Source: Tupaia tana (lineage: Eukaryota; Chordata; Mammalia; Scandentia; Tupaiidae). From it: a stretch of DNA of 64,000 nucleotides. Under the pieces are notes generated by a model. It ran no database searches. It saw only the letters and a program-made list of their open reading frames with translations, and had not been told where the DNA came from. Shown here piece after piece: positions 1-10,918 of this stretch (the first letter of the stretch is position 1; each line of letters opens with the position of its first letter). The translations under genes were made by a program, and so were the position numbers. The stretch covers positions 77,179,791 to 77,243,790 of the forward strand of contig JAKSZU010000013.1 of the NCBI GenBank assembly GCA_026018925.1, written 5' to 3'.

Positions 1-534
1 ATTCTTACCTATGGATTCAACAGCATGATTAGAGCTCAAAAAGAAGATAGCTAAGATTCTCTCAAAGGGAAGACAGCTTAGATTCCTCTGAGGAACAGCT
101 ATAATGACTTCAGAATGTAGACAGAAAAAGACAATGACATTCCAGAGAAAAGAAATGCTGAAAAGAGCAATCTGCACTTGTGTCTACAAGGGTTTCCTTG
201 TTTTGAAGGCTATAGCCCAAAAAGCCGTGTTCTCTATTGCACTGGACGATTCGATGATCCTTTACTGATACTTAAATAAGGTAAATTACCACAGTTAAGA
301 AGATTAATTTTCAGAAAGGAGGGGCGATATAGAAACGAGGAATTATCAATGATTTATTTTATTTGAAAAGTATTTAATGAAACAATGATGAAATCATGGG
401 AATTAAGGAAATGCTGGGTATAAAGGAAATACTTAGGATCCTTATTAATATCTCATTAAATTAGTTGTTTATTCCTTGCCATGGAAAATGAAAAAAATGT
501 CAGCCTAAGAATTAAGTTTAAACTAACATACTAT

Positions 535-715
535 ATATTATGTACTCCTTGGATTGAGATATTTTGGTAATGTTATTGTAATCCTCACAACAATCCTACA
601 AAGTAGGAACTATTACCCATGTTACATTATGCTCATATTTAAGTATCATGCTCAAGGCTTGCAAAACTAATAAGCCACAAAGCCAAGACAGGACTCAAGG
701 TCCCCTGATTTCAAA
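535..715 (-). repeat. MIR SINE
   Basis: Decayed antisense mammalian-wide repeat: AATCCTCACAACAATCCTAC followed by a TAGGAACTATTACCCAT segment. Shared with copy B at 27,170-27,370, so it predates the duplication. Confidence 0.6.
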
Positions 716-779
716 GTAACTGCTGTATCCAGTAAAACAGTAGTTTTCCATAAAGATACATTATAAATGCTACCTTATA

Positions 780-997
780 CATGAAAAAATTGTGGTAGGA
801 CTGACAGGACAACTATAAGTACCAGTTCTTTTAAAAAGGACTATCTTGACTTGGGCCTTGGAGGAATGAAGGTCGTGGTGTCCTTGGTGAACAGTGGAAG
901 GAATCAGAAATTCGGATATTCCTTAAATAAGAATTTATTGACTCTTAAATAATTTTGCTTATATACATTAAAAGAACCTTGGAAAATAAAAAAAAAG
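780..997 (+). pseudogene. Retroposed transcript fragment of unknown source
   Basis: 218 bases with an A-rich 3' end, flanked by an exact 15-base target duplication (AAATGCTACCTTATA at 765-779 and 998-1012). Absent from the paralogous site near 27,400. It does not resemble the window's SINEs. Internal sequence near 845-905 is less AT-rich, like a transcript body. I do not recognise the parent. Confidence 0.55.
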
Positions 998-1012
998 AAA
1001 TGCTACCTTATA

Positions 1013-2414
1013 AACATAATAGATAAAAGGCTCAATCACCCTAGGCTTACACGGCACAGAAGTTAGCCTATTGCTCAGGAGCGCCTGCAAGATAAAAATC
1101 TGGAACTTCAGCTATGTTCTCCCCCAATAAAAGAGTTGTACACCAATCCTAGGGAGCATACTCTGAATAAATCTTAATATGGAAAAAAAAAGAAAGAAAA
1201 AAAAGACAGGACTTTGTTTTAAGTTGCCCAGTATTGTTTATTATCAACCCCTTTAATGGTTCTTAGTGTCATTTATTTGGATGAGGCTTGGGAATATCCT
1301 ACCAGAGATATCTCAGATTGTAGAGTATCAAGAGGCTTTATAAACAGAAGGAAAAATTAGTATGAAGCAGGATAGAGGATGCAATAGTTAGTGCTGTAGA
1401 TCTCCTCTAAAAAGGCCTTCTATTGAAAATGTACTATACTCTCTTTCAAGAGGTTCCTTAGGTTTAAAATCAAGGAGTCCGAGGAAGTACTTTTACTTTA
1501 CAAACTACTCTTCTCTCCTGTTGATAAACAGAAGAAGGATGAATGCCTCACAATCCATTGTCCTCAGCAGAGTTTGCTTTCTTTCCATAGGTGATGCTCA
1601 ACAATGAAGCCAATCTATCTATGACTGACCTTTTGGGCAGAGAGAAATAAAACCAGGAGAGCCAAGAAACTGAAATTTTACCACAAAAAAATTCATGACA
1701 AAAAAAAAGGTAACAGAAGCCCCTGATGTTTCTCCATGCTCCCTCTTGCCCACCAGACACCTCCTCTGTCTCATTTTCTCGTGTGATATTGTTGGATATT
1801 ACAGAGTACCATATTTGTACTAAGTTGAACACATTAAGGTTCACCTCTAAACAATGAGGTCTAGAATGCTTTCAAGCTGTGTCAGTATGTGTGGTAATAA
1901 TAGATGTATGTGTGTGATTGGCTGGAATAAGAACGCTAAATGGCATTAAATTAGTCTATATAGCACAAAGCAATATGAAGCCTTTCTCCAATTTCCTCTC
2001 CATTGACATATTGCATTCTCTCTGTTTTAGTACCTACTTGGGGTTTAGAGAGAACTAGAGCCAAAGTCTAGACTTCCTTGCCACTATTACCTTATGAGGA
2101 AAATTTGAAAATGTTTTTTCTGATATTTATAATAATAAAATATAGATTAGATAAGAATTATTTTAAAAATGTGTTGAAAATAAAATTATTAATGATTCAA
2201 GTTCCACATTCCAAAAGAAACCTAGTTAATGTTTAGCATTTGGTGTAGCTACAAGCATGCATACACATATATATATATAAACATACGCACATACACATAT
2301 AGTTAAATTATTTACATAATTGGGAAATTTCCTATTTATGTGTAATGTTACATCATGAGAATTGTCTCTTGTTCTAAACTCTTTTCCAAGACTACAATAT
2401 GCATTGGTGATGTT
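1013..2414. other. Gene-free sequence of copy A
   Basis: Unique-looking AT-rich DNA paralogous to about 27,400-28,840. A few A-runs and a short (TA)n near 2,265-2,280. No gene or recognisable repeat beyond the duplication itself. Confidence 0.5.
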
Positions 2415-2431
2415 AGATGTAACATTATATC

Positions 2432-2694
2432 GGGACCAGCAGTTAGCGTAATGGCTACATCGCTGGACTCACACGTAGTCGACCTTGGTGCGAGTCCCGA
2501 ACCCAGTGGCTTGAACTCACTCCGGGCGCATATGCGTGCGTGCCCAAGATCCCGAGAGGAGAATGGAGGAGAAGGGATTGTGGTGTGGCCATCCCCTCTG
2601 GGGGGTGATTTCTCGCTTTCTATCTCTCTGTCTCTCTCTGTCTGTCTGGCAAGCACACGTGCCCTATAGCAAAAACCTCTCATAAAAAAAAAAG
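2432..2694 (+). repeat. Young tRNA-headed SINE
   Basis: Typical of the young family: a tRNA-like head with an A-box-like GCGTAATGGC and a B-box-like GGTGCGAGTCCCG, a GC-rich body with CCAAGATCCCGAGAGGAGAA, a pyrimidine tail region rich in TCTCTCTGTCT, then CCCTATAGCAAAAACCTCTC and A-run. Target duplication AGATGTARCATTATA flanks it at about 2,415-2,429 and 2,693-2,707. Absent from copy B near 28,850. Confidence 0.9.
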
Positions 2695-2982
2695 ATGTAG
2701 CATTATAGCTCCTCACATTTATACCGTAACTATCATACACCAGAATTGTAGAAGAATAAATTATAGCAATGATTAAAACATCATTGAAATGTAATAGCAC
2801 ATGCAATGTCACTTATTTTTATTTTTCTATTTGTTTGTTAGATCATTCAAGGAAACATGTTATATAATACTATATGTTTTGAATGACCGTAAGGAAATAT
2901 CTCTAGCATCATAACATTTAGAATTATGTTGACCAATAGTTTGAAAGAGCTAATTATTATCATCTTAATAATTTATCGTCTG

Positions 2983-3264
2983 GGGACCAGCAGATGGCAT
3001 AATGGCTGCGTTGCTGGACTCCCATGTAGTTGACCATGGTTCGAGTCCTGGACCCAGTGGCTTAAACTCGCGCCAGGCACATGAGCATGCGTGTCCAAGA
3101 TCCCGAGAGGAGAATGGAGGAGAAGGGATTGCAGTGTGGCCATCCCCCATGGGGGTGATTTCTCATTTTCTGTCTCTCTGTCTCTGTCTTTCAGGCAAGC
3201 CAAGCACATGTCCCCTTTAGCAAAAACAAAGCTCTCCAAAAAAAAAAAAAAAAAAGAAAAAATA
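2983..3264 (+). repeat. tRNA-headed SINE, slightly older
   Basis: Starts GGGACCAGCAGATGGCATAATGG and ends in a 20-base A-rich tail. TSD about AATAATTYATC. Several CpGs have decayed to TG/CA. Confidence 0.88.
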
Positions 3265-3667
3265 ATTCATCTTCCTAGGTCTAGATTACTGAGAGATTTA
3301 TTCAAAAACAAAAGTTGTATTCCATCAAATATTTTTGGCATTTAGTTGGATGACAATGTATTTTAATTTTGTTACCTGTTTGTGTCATACATTTTATGAA
3401 TAGATAGTTCAGAAATAAATTTAGAATTCTATTCATTAATAAAAATAAATTATGTTATTTTAGTATATAGTTTAGATATACTGTTCTTTTTATATGTACT
3501 CATAAGTTAGATTACTGTCTCTTTGACAGTTTTGGGTAAAAAGAGTATTTTATTTTGATAAAATAATTTGCAAAATGTTCCATAACTTTTCCACATGGTA
3601 TCATATTACGCAGTATATCAATTGTTTCTTAAAAATACAAAATAATTATCAAAAATATTATTTACCC

Positions 3668-3927
3668 GGGACCAGCAGTTAGCTTAATGGCTATGTCGCT
3701 GGACTCCCACGTAGTCGACCGCGGTTCGAGTCTCAGACCCGGTGGCTTAAACTCAGGCTGGGCGTGTGTGCGTGCGTGCCCAAGATCCCGAGAGGAGAAT
3801 GGAGGAGAAGGGATTGCGGCGTGGCCATCTTCCCTGGGGGTGATTTCTCGCTTTCTATCTCTCTGTCTCTCTCTGTCTGTCTGGCCAGCGCACATGCCCA
3901 ATAGCAAAAATCTCTCAAAAAAAAATT
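3668..3927 (+). repeat. Young tRNA-headed SINE
   Basis: Full length, with an exact 11-base TSD ATTATTTACCC at 3,657-3,667 and 3,927-3,937. The equivalent site in copy B (near 29,390) is empty. Confidence 0.9.
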
Positions 3928-4161
3928 ATTTACCCAATGACCATGTTTAGCCTAGTACTCACAATTAGAGCCCCATTGCATATCACAGTATATATGGCAT
4001 ACTATGTGGTAAATACATGAGTAAATGAAAGATTCTATGAGAGCAGAAAGCACAGAGTAGAGGCATTCTAATCAGACTAGAAAATGAAAAAGTTTACACA
4101 GAAAAAATAATATCTAAGTTGGAAGAAGCCCTCCTGCTTAATAAAATAGAAAGGAAAAATG

Positions 4162-4487
4162 CTTAAAGAAGGAACCAGACCATCAGGTGGTACGTAGGTC
4201 AAGGCAATTGGATCCCACATAGCCAAATGAGAGGTTCGAGTCGTGGACCTGGTGGCTTGAAAAACATGCCAGGCATGTGTGCATGTATGCCCAAAATCCA
4301 GAGAGGAGAATGAAGGAGAAGAGATTGCAGCATGGCCATTGCCCCTGAGGTGTGATTTCTCATTTTTTTCTCTTTCTCTCTCTTTCACTCTTCCCCTCTC
4401 TTTCTCTCCTTCCCTCTCTCTCTCTCCCTTCAGCAAGCACACATGCTCTATAGCAAAACAGAAAAAAAAAAAAGAAAAAGTAACATT
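4162..4487 (+). repeat. Older tRNA-headed SINE
   Basis: Head is ACCATCAGGTGGTACGTAGG, body ends TGCTCTATAGCAAAAC, A-run to 4,487. The internal CT-rich segment is expanded (4,365-4,432). Absent from copy B near 29,620. Confidence 0.8.
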
Positions 4488-4610
4488 TTAGGTAAGCTCA
4501 AAGAAATTCAGCATAGCTATTGAAGAGCATTAGGGGTTTCTGTAGTGGTCTCAGAATTTGTACATTAAAGAGACCCATGAGTGATTATGTAGTTAAAGGA
4601 TGTGATAGAC

Positions 4611-4966
4611 CAGGGATCCCAACCCCTGGACCAGTGCTGGTCCGCGGCTGGTTTGCAGCTGGGCTGCCGAGGTGGTAGGGTGGTAAGCAGGTGAGTAAGT
4701 GAGGCTTCATCTGTGTTTTCAGCCTCCTGGGCCTCTCCTTCTGTTGGATTAGTGGTAGTCCTGGATTCTCGTGGGAGTGAACCCTATTGTGAGATTGTTT
4801 CATTGTAGACTACAATGTGGAACTGGTAGAAAAGTGGTGCAGGAAAGATGTGGTATGCTTGAGTCATCTTGAGACCAACCCCCACATCCCCTTCTCCTTA
4901 ACAGTGAAGTAATTGTCTTCCATGAGGCCCATTCTTGGTGCTGGGAAAGTTGGGGACCGCTGGGCT
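4611..4966. mobile_element. hAT-type non-autonomous DNA transposon
   Basis: Terminal inverted repeats CAGGGATCCCAACCCC and TTGGGGACCGCTG; flanks TGATAGAC/GGCTAGAG are a decayed 8-bp duplication. Copy B carries the uninterrupted site (GGGATAGAGGACTTC near 29,760). Internal sequence matches the element at 16,679-17,167. No transposase frame. Confidence 0.75.
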
Positions 4967-5606
4967 AGAGGACTTCTTTTCCAGCTGTATTGTCTAGAGA
5001 GCACATTGCTTTTCAACAGACTGCATTTCTCTCCTTATGTGTCTTTTATGGGGAGACCAATACTTACTGGGGAGCAAACCAACAAATAACTCCTCCTTTG
5101 ACACTATTATGGCAAGAAAACAGCAGAAGTGAGAGGAGGATAGGAAACAATGAATTAAAATAGGCTTCTTGTGAGATTCATTGTTTTTGGTGAGCTTAGT
5201 GTTTTCACTTTCTTTCATTACTCTTCATTCTGGAAAAACATTCTTTTTCCTCTGACCTTTAAGGAACAGAGAGAAAGACAGCCATTCTTCCTTCACCCTT
5301 TTCTCCCCAACAGACTCATCCCCGGGATGCTCAGTTCAGTGCATTTTCTTTAAGAGTAAAGATAATCTACATTTGCTTTTCTTCCTGCTATTCTTCCTTC
5401 TTCTCTTTCCCTTCCCCTTTCTGTTCCTATACAACTGCCTTGAAGAAATTAAAACTACTACCTTAATCAATTTCTTTGTTGAAAAAAAGCCTGTGCCAAT
5501 GTGACTAGAAATAGGAAAGGAGGTGAGGGATGAAGGGAATATTTTCCAATATTCTAAGATATTGAAACCATCACTTATTTTTTTAACCTGACTAAAATCA
5601 CTGTCC

Positions 5607-5860
5607 AGAGCCAGCCAGTGGCGTGGTGGTTAAGGGAGGTGAATTCCACAGGTCAACGGTGTGTTTCAAGTCTCAAGATCCCATGACTTGAAAGCGGCTT
5701 GAAAAAAGGCAGGCATATGCGCATGAGTGCCCAAAATCCCTAGAAGAGAATGAAAAAGAAAAAATGGCAGCATGACCATCCCCCCCTGAGGGTGCTTACA
5801 TCCACCTGCCATGATTCTGGCAAGTGTGCACATCCTATAGAAAATTAGGGAAAAAAAAAA
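5607..5860 (+). repeat. Older tRNA-headed SINE
   Basis: GAGCCAGCCAGTGGCGTGGTGG head, tail after TCCTATAGAAAATT. TSD AATCACTRTMCAGA at 5,596-5,609 and 5,859-5,872. Copy B (near 30,360) is empty. Confidence 0.85.
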
Positions 5861-6589
5861 TCACTATACAGATGATTCACTAAGAAAGATAGGAATGCTG
5901 TCATCTATAACCAGACAAGGAATAAGCCTCTCATTCATATCTTCAGGCTCTTTGGATACCAAACCTCATGAAAACTGTCTGGTTGTGGGGTTAGTATATG
6001 AGCAGTAATAAATATTTTATTCTACCACCACGACCAGGGAACAAAAGCTATGGTAATGATAGTATAGCAAAGTATAAGTCACAGTCCTTATATATAAGTT
6101 AATAATCATATTTGGTTACCTTAACACAATAAATAAGAAATGACTGATGGATAGTTGAATTTTTGGTGATTTGGGGCTAAAGTTGCAAAGTACACAGAGA
6201 TTAGCAAAAGATGAGTTGGGATGATAAAGTTAGAAAACACAAATAATAGGAAAATTAAAGACCCAAAAGTGTATATTAATTTGCAGAGTAAAGACAAATG
6301 CTGAATATTTCCAGGTGTGTGATTTGTAGAAGTTAATATGATGGTCATAATTTATCTGTCACTATTTTTTGTTATGCTAATTCTCATAACTGTGAAATTG
6401 ATTGCTACATGTAATAAATTAAGATGATCACATTACAAAGACTACAAGAAATGAGCCAGCTTTCAGAATTTTCTAAGATATCACTTATGATCAGAACATG
6501 CAAGGGATGCTTACTATGTAAGTCTAACTTAGGAGGAAACATTTTCTAATGTCTCTTTCTTAGATTTATACAGGAATCTGTGAAGGGTA

Positions 6590-6840
6590 GACCAGTTTAG
6601 TGATTATGAGGGCTAACCTTAGAGCAGACAATTAGATACTGGATTCCAGCTTTAGCATTAATTTATGTCTGTGAGCTTGTTACTTTTTCTGTCTCTGTTT
6701 CCTCCTCATCGAATGAGAGTAAGAAATGTTTGCTGTTATAGAGTTGCACTGAAGATTAAGTGAGTTAATATAATCAATGAACTTACAACAGGGTAACATG
6801 CTTAAAGAGCTCAGAACAAATTATCTATTATCAGTTCAGT
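6590..6840 (+). repeat. MIR SINE
   Basis: Sense MIR: GTGATTATGAGGGCTAACC head, CCTCATCGAATGAGAGTAAG core, GATTAAGTGAGTTAATATAA. Shared with copy B, where a tRNA-SINE interrupts it. Confidence 0.7.
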
Positions 6841-7240
6841 CACATATGGAAGCTTCATGGCCAACATTAAAAATAATACAGAAGACATAGGAATGCACTC
6901 CAAATCATCAAACACAAAATTGAAAGAAGTATATATTTAATATGTATTGATAAGATATGAAATCACCTAGGAAAACATAAAATATGCATCAAAACAGTAC
7001 GTGATAAAGAAGAGTGAATTTAGAGCAATTGGGCAATTGCAAAAGTTAGGAAGAATAGTAGGACTCAGTGACTTATATTAGGATTCCAAGTCCTGAGGAA
7101 AGCTATCCACAATGGCAGCCAGACTCCACAAAGCTGGAATGTCCTGTAAAACAAATTTCAATGATTCTCTGACTCAATTTTTTAGATGCTCATGGTCCAT
7201 AAAATTATGGTCACAAACTCAAAACCCTGCCCTAAACACT

Positions 7241-7258
7241 GGGGGGGGGGGGGGGGGG
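7241..7258 (+). repeat. (G)18 homopolymer
   Basis: Uninterrupted run of G. Not kept in copy B. Confidence 0.9.
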
Positions 7259-7439
7259 TAAGGAGAGAAACTAAATCAATATTTTATTTCTGAGCCAGTC
7301 AAGTAAGCTTAAAAATTATAAAATATATTTTGAATATATGAATACACAATTATATTATTGTTTTATGATGTATTTTGCTATGTTATATTCCCTTAGATGT
7401 AATTTTAAATAACATGTTAGAACTACCTGCTATGCCTGC

Positions 7440-7530
7440 TATGTAACAGATGTTATCTAATTTAATTCTCTCAATAAACTGCCAAACAGTTACAGTTTTC
7501 AACCATTTTTCTGAGACTAGTAGCTAGGTA
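7440..7530 (-). repeat. MIR fragment
   Basis: ATCTAATTTAATTCTCTCAA resembles the antisense MIR core. Shared with copy B at about 32,600-32,690. Confidence 0.45.
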
Positions 7531-7939
7531 ATAGATTAAAAATATACTTTTTTATTAAAAAAAGTTAGATAACTTAAAATAATCATGGTGACGATAAGAT
7601 ACATTAGCATGTAGAAGCTGCCCATTAATATGATATGTTAAGTTATATGTTATCACCACAAAGAAATAAATATCTATAGTAATGAATAAGCTAATTACTC
7701 TAATCTGATCATTATAAAATGTATACATGTATTTAAACATCAGCTGTAGCCCATAATCATGTATAATCATAAATAATTTTTAAAAGACAATTACATGTGA
7801 ATAAAAATATTAGACAGGATTATTAAAATAAAGTTTTATTTCAAAATATTCATTAAAATATTATATAGCATACATAAGAGCAGTTTTTCCTGATATCTTA
7901 TGTAATTTAGGTCTGACATCTCCCAGTCAAATTCCTAGC

Positions 7940-8070
7940 CTTTGCTGCTGTGCTGTGTGAGATGAATTTATCTATTTCTCATATCTCTTTCATCATCAGT
8001 AAAATGGATTTGATATCCCTGTCCTTGCTAATTTCAGGTACTGTTTTAAGAATAAAACTAAGTGATATCA
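7940..8070 (+). repeat. MIR fragment just upstream of OR copy A
   Basis: TCATCATCAGTAAAATGG followed by AATTTCAGGTACTGTTTTAA resembles decayed MIR. Also present before OR copy B (about 33,590-33,760). Confidence 0.4.
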
Positions 8071-8129
8071 TTGAAAGTGATTTGATAAATTGACATAAAA
8101 AATTAAGCTTTCCTTAGTTATATCCTTTT

Positions 8130-8155
8130 CTAAATCCTGCAGGTGATACAGACCC
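8130..8155 (+). promoter_or_regulatory. Putative splice acceptor and 5'UTR before OR copy A
   Basis: The tract CTTTTCTAAATCCTGCAG ends at 8142, then 13 bases lead to the ATG. OR genes usually have an intron in the 5'UTR ending just before the start. The matching position in copy B (AG at 33,840-33,841) has a weaker pyrimidine tract. Confidence 0.5.
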
Positions 8156-9109
8156 ATGGAAACAGGAAATTACTCTGCCGTGACTGAATTCTTTCTGGTG
8201 GGGCTTTCCCAATACCCAGAGCTGCAGTTTTTCCTCTTCCTTCTCTGCCTCATCATGTACCTGATAATCCTCCTGGGAAATAGTCTCCTCATTATCATCA
8301 GCATCCTGGATTCTCGCCTCCACACTCCTATGTACTTCTTCCTAGGAAACCTCTCATTCTTAGACATCTGTTACACATCATCATCCATTCCTCAAATGCT
8401 TGTTGTGTTTGTGTCTGAGAGGAAATCTATTTCTTTCTTTGGCTGTGCTCTGCAGATGTTTCTCTCCCTTGGTTTGGGCTCCACTGAGTGTGTCCTCCTT
8501 GCTGTGATGGCCTACGACCAGTATGTAGCCATCTGCAACCCACTGAGGTATCCCATCATCATGAACAAGGTGCTCTTTGTGCACATGGCTGCGTGGTCTT
8601 GGATCATAGGTTGTGCAAACTCCTTAGTGCAAACAGTCTTGACAATGGTCCTGCCTTTCTGTGGGAATAATGTCATTGATCATATTACCTGTGAGATCCT
8701 GGCTCTTCTTAAACTCATATGCTCAGATATCGCCACAAATGTGTTTATCATGGCAGTGGCAAGTATTGTTTTACTGGTGACTCCTCTACTGTTAATTTTT
8801 GTCTCCTATGTGTTCATCCTCTCTTCCATCCTGAAAATTAATTCTGCTGAAGGGAGGAAGAAAGCCTTTTCTACCTGTTCAGCCCACCTGACTGTGGTCA
8901 TCTTATTTTATGGTTCAGCCCTTTTCATGTACACAAAGCCCAAGTCAAAGAACACAAAAGTATCTGATGAGATCATTGCACTATCTTATGGAGTTATAAC
9001 CCCAATGTTGAACCCCATCATCTACAGTTTGAGGAATAAAGAGGTGAAAGAAGCTGTGAATAAAGTTCTGAGCAGACACTTGAAACTACAGAAAACAGGG
9101 CAAACCTAG
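8156..9109 (+). CDS. OR13D1-like: Olfactory receptor, OR13D1-like (copy A)
   Basis: Class II odorant receptor, a seven-helix GPCR that would couple odorants to the olfactory G protein in the cilia of nasal neurons. The frame is complete at 317 aa, the usual family length. Visible: N-glycosylation site N5-[15 protein letters not shown] at 58-70 (end of TM2 region); cysteines C97 and C179 for the loop disulfide; [10 protein letters not shown] at 118-127 at the end of TM3; [10 protein letters not shown] at 236-245 (TM6); [12 protein letters not shown] at 283-294 (TM7). The start codon lies 13 bases after a splice-acceptor-like pyrimidine tract ending in AG at 8142, as expected for OR genes with a non-coding 5' exon. 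Odd: the DRY motif is DQY (codon CAG at 8519). The subfamily assignment rests on remembered human OR13D1, which I recall also lacks this Arg (DHY). About 30-odd residues differ from copy B. Confidence 0.94.
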   Translation: METGNYSAVTEFFLVGLSQYPELQFFLFLLCLIMYLIILLGNSLLIIISILDSRLHTPMYFFLGNLSFLDICYTSSSIPQMLVVFVSERKSISFFGCALQMFLSLGLGSTECVLLAVMAYDQYVAICNPLRYPIIMNKVLFVHMAAWSWIIGCANSLVQTVLTMVLPFCGNNVIDHITCEILALLKLICSDIATNVFIMAVASIVLLVTPLLLIFVSYVFILSSILKINSAEGRKKAFSTCSAHLTVVILFYGSALFMYTKPKSKNTKVSDEIIALSYGVITPMLNPIIYSLRNKEVKEAVNKVLSRHLKLQKTGQT

Positions 9110-9229
9110 AGATATGTGATATCCTCGGTGTGGGGTTAGATCAGGTGTTTTTTACTCACATATAAAGTCATAGAACCCAGTGTCAAGAGAGTGTGTCCCT
9201 TTGTAAAGCCAAATATTGACCTCCCATTT

Positions 9230-9510
9230 TTTTTTTTTACATTCTTTTTTTTTTTTTTTGGAAAGGTTTTTGCTATAGGGCGTGTGTGCTCGCCAGAAAG
9301 ACAGAGAGACACAGAGAGATAGAAAGCGAGAAATCACCCCCCCAGGGGGGATGGCCACACCACAATCCCTTCTCCTCCAGTCTCCTCTCGTGATCTTTGG
9401 CACGCAAGCACACGCCCGGCGTAAGTTTAAGCCACCAGGTCCGGGACTTGAACTGTGTTCAGCTACATGGGAATTCAGCAACATAGCCGTTATGCTAACC
9501 GCTGGTTCCC
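9230..9510 (-). repeat. Young tRNA-headed SINE, antisense, 3' of OR copy A
   Basis: Begins with T-runs, then GGAAAGGTTTTTGCTATAGGG, and ends CCGCTGGTTCCC. It starts about 120 bases after the OR stop. The equivalent place after OR copy B (near 34,925) is empty. Confidence 0.88.
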
Positions 9511-9614
9511 CCATGTTTTTCAATACAGAATACTCATTTATGCCTTCTGAATAATATCTGCAAAGTTTCTAGCTGCATGCTCTGCTAATTGGTCTTATAT
9601 GTAGTATATGGCAG

Positions 9615-9945
9615 ATGAATCTTTCTCCTGTCTTCTCTCTGCTGTATACCTCTTTTCTCTCTTCCCTGTTCTATACAATCTGCTCTCATCTCTCTGTTAC
9701 CTTGTCTCTACTCTCATCTCCATTCCCTTTCTCCTCTACTATATATTCTCTCATCTCTGCTAGTTTGTTTTTCACTCTCATTTGTGCTACATTTTCTAAG
9801 TTCTTTTTCTTCCTCATTCTTCCCTCCTTCTTCTCTCCTCCACTTGTTGTTCTTTCTTGTTCTAGCCTCTCCTCCCTCCTTTATCTGTTTTTTTTTTTTC
9901 TCCTTTCTTTTCTTTCATGTTTTCAGTCTCTATTATCAGTCACCT
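9615..9945 (+). repeat. Pyrimidine-rich low-complexity tract
   Basis: Long C/T-dominated strand downstream of OR copy A, paralogous to 35,030-35,170 after copy B. The open frame here is compositional. Confidence 0.8.
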
Positions 9946-10619
9946 TGAATTGAACATCTATTGTTTTATTGTCTGGCATCCTCTTCTGGTAAAATAATGC
10001 ATCTTTTTCTTTTGGCAACTCAATGGTACCTCCTTTGTAATATATGTGGTGCTGGGTGAAACTAACCCAAACTTTTGGAAATAGTGGTTAGCAGCCCCTC
10101 TAGCCACAGTGGTTCATTTAGCCCAACAAGTTTTCCAAGTCAAGTTAATCAAATTCAATCCAAGAATGTTCTCCAAGTATGAGAAAAAGGTGCTCTTTCT
10201 GCTAAGGTTGCTAAAGCCAGCCTTTGCTACTATACAGGAAAAGTCTAACTTAGAGGCAAAAGGGCAGTTAAGAGATAAAGGGAAAAGATATGTGATGGTT
10301 TTATTTTAATTCCCTAATTACCTCTCTCTGGAATCAGATTCACAATTATTATTTTTAGTTATATGAGTCAATAAATTATGTTATTTAAAAAAGTAAGTCT
10401 TAGTTGAGTTCTCATCACTTACAGTGACATAATTCTAATTAAAGTGTTCCTTGTTGCCCCCTCTCCAATCACACTTTTGAGGCAAAAAATTATAAGGATA
10501 TATTACCTACCTGGTCACAAGCTCTCCAGCTTTCAGGAACTCTCCTTTCTTTTAATAACTAAATTACAATAATATAATTTCTATTCTGCATCTCTACTCA
10601 AGTTACCTCCCCAGTAATT

Positions 10620-10620
<1 letters not shown>

Positions 10621-10668
<48 letters not shown>

Positions 10669-10918
10669 GAGAGGTTTTTGCTATAGGGCGCGTGCGCTCG
10701 CCAGACAGACAGAGAGAGACAGAGAGATAGAAAGCAGGAAATCACCCCCCAGGGGGGATGGCCACGCCGCAATCCCTTCTCCTCCATTCTCCTCTCGGGA
10801 TCTTGGGCACGCACGCACACGCGCCCGGCGTGAGTTTAAGCCGCCGGGTCCGGGACTCGAACCGCGGTCGACTACGTGGGAGTCCAGCGACATAGCCATT
10901 ACGCTAACTGCTGGTCCC
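10621..10918 (-). repeat. Youngest-looking tRNA-headed SINE, antisense
   Basis: 47-base T-run, then an almost CpG-intact element (GGGCGCGTGCGCTCGCC, CCCGGCGTGAG, CGCGGTCGACTACGTGGG). TSD CTCCCCAGTAATTTCT at 10,607-10,622 and from 10,917. Copy B (near 36,155) is empty. Confidence 0.93.

Noticed and set aside
2440-2510. tRNA genes at the SINE heads
   Set aside because: A- and B-box-like signals are present, but the cloverleaf is degenerate and always continues into the SINE body.
2348-2812. Open frames overlapping SINEs here and at many other sites (for example 3002-3220, 9152-9523, 10681-10983, 42701-43030)
   Set aside because: They are the GC-rich SINE body read in either direction. The same peptide pieces (SREENGGEGI, ARQTERDRE) recur at dozens of loci.
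9615-9953. 112-codon Ser/Leu/Phe frame after OR copy A
   Set aside because: Pure product of the pyrimidine-rich tract. The copy B equivalent does not conserve it.
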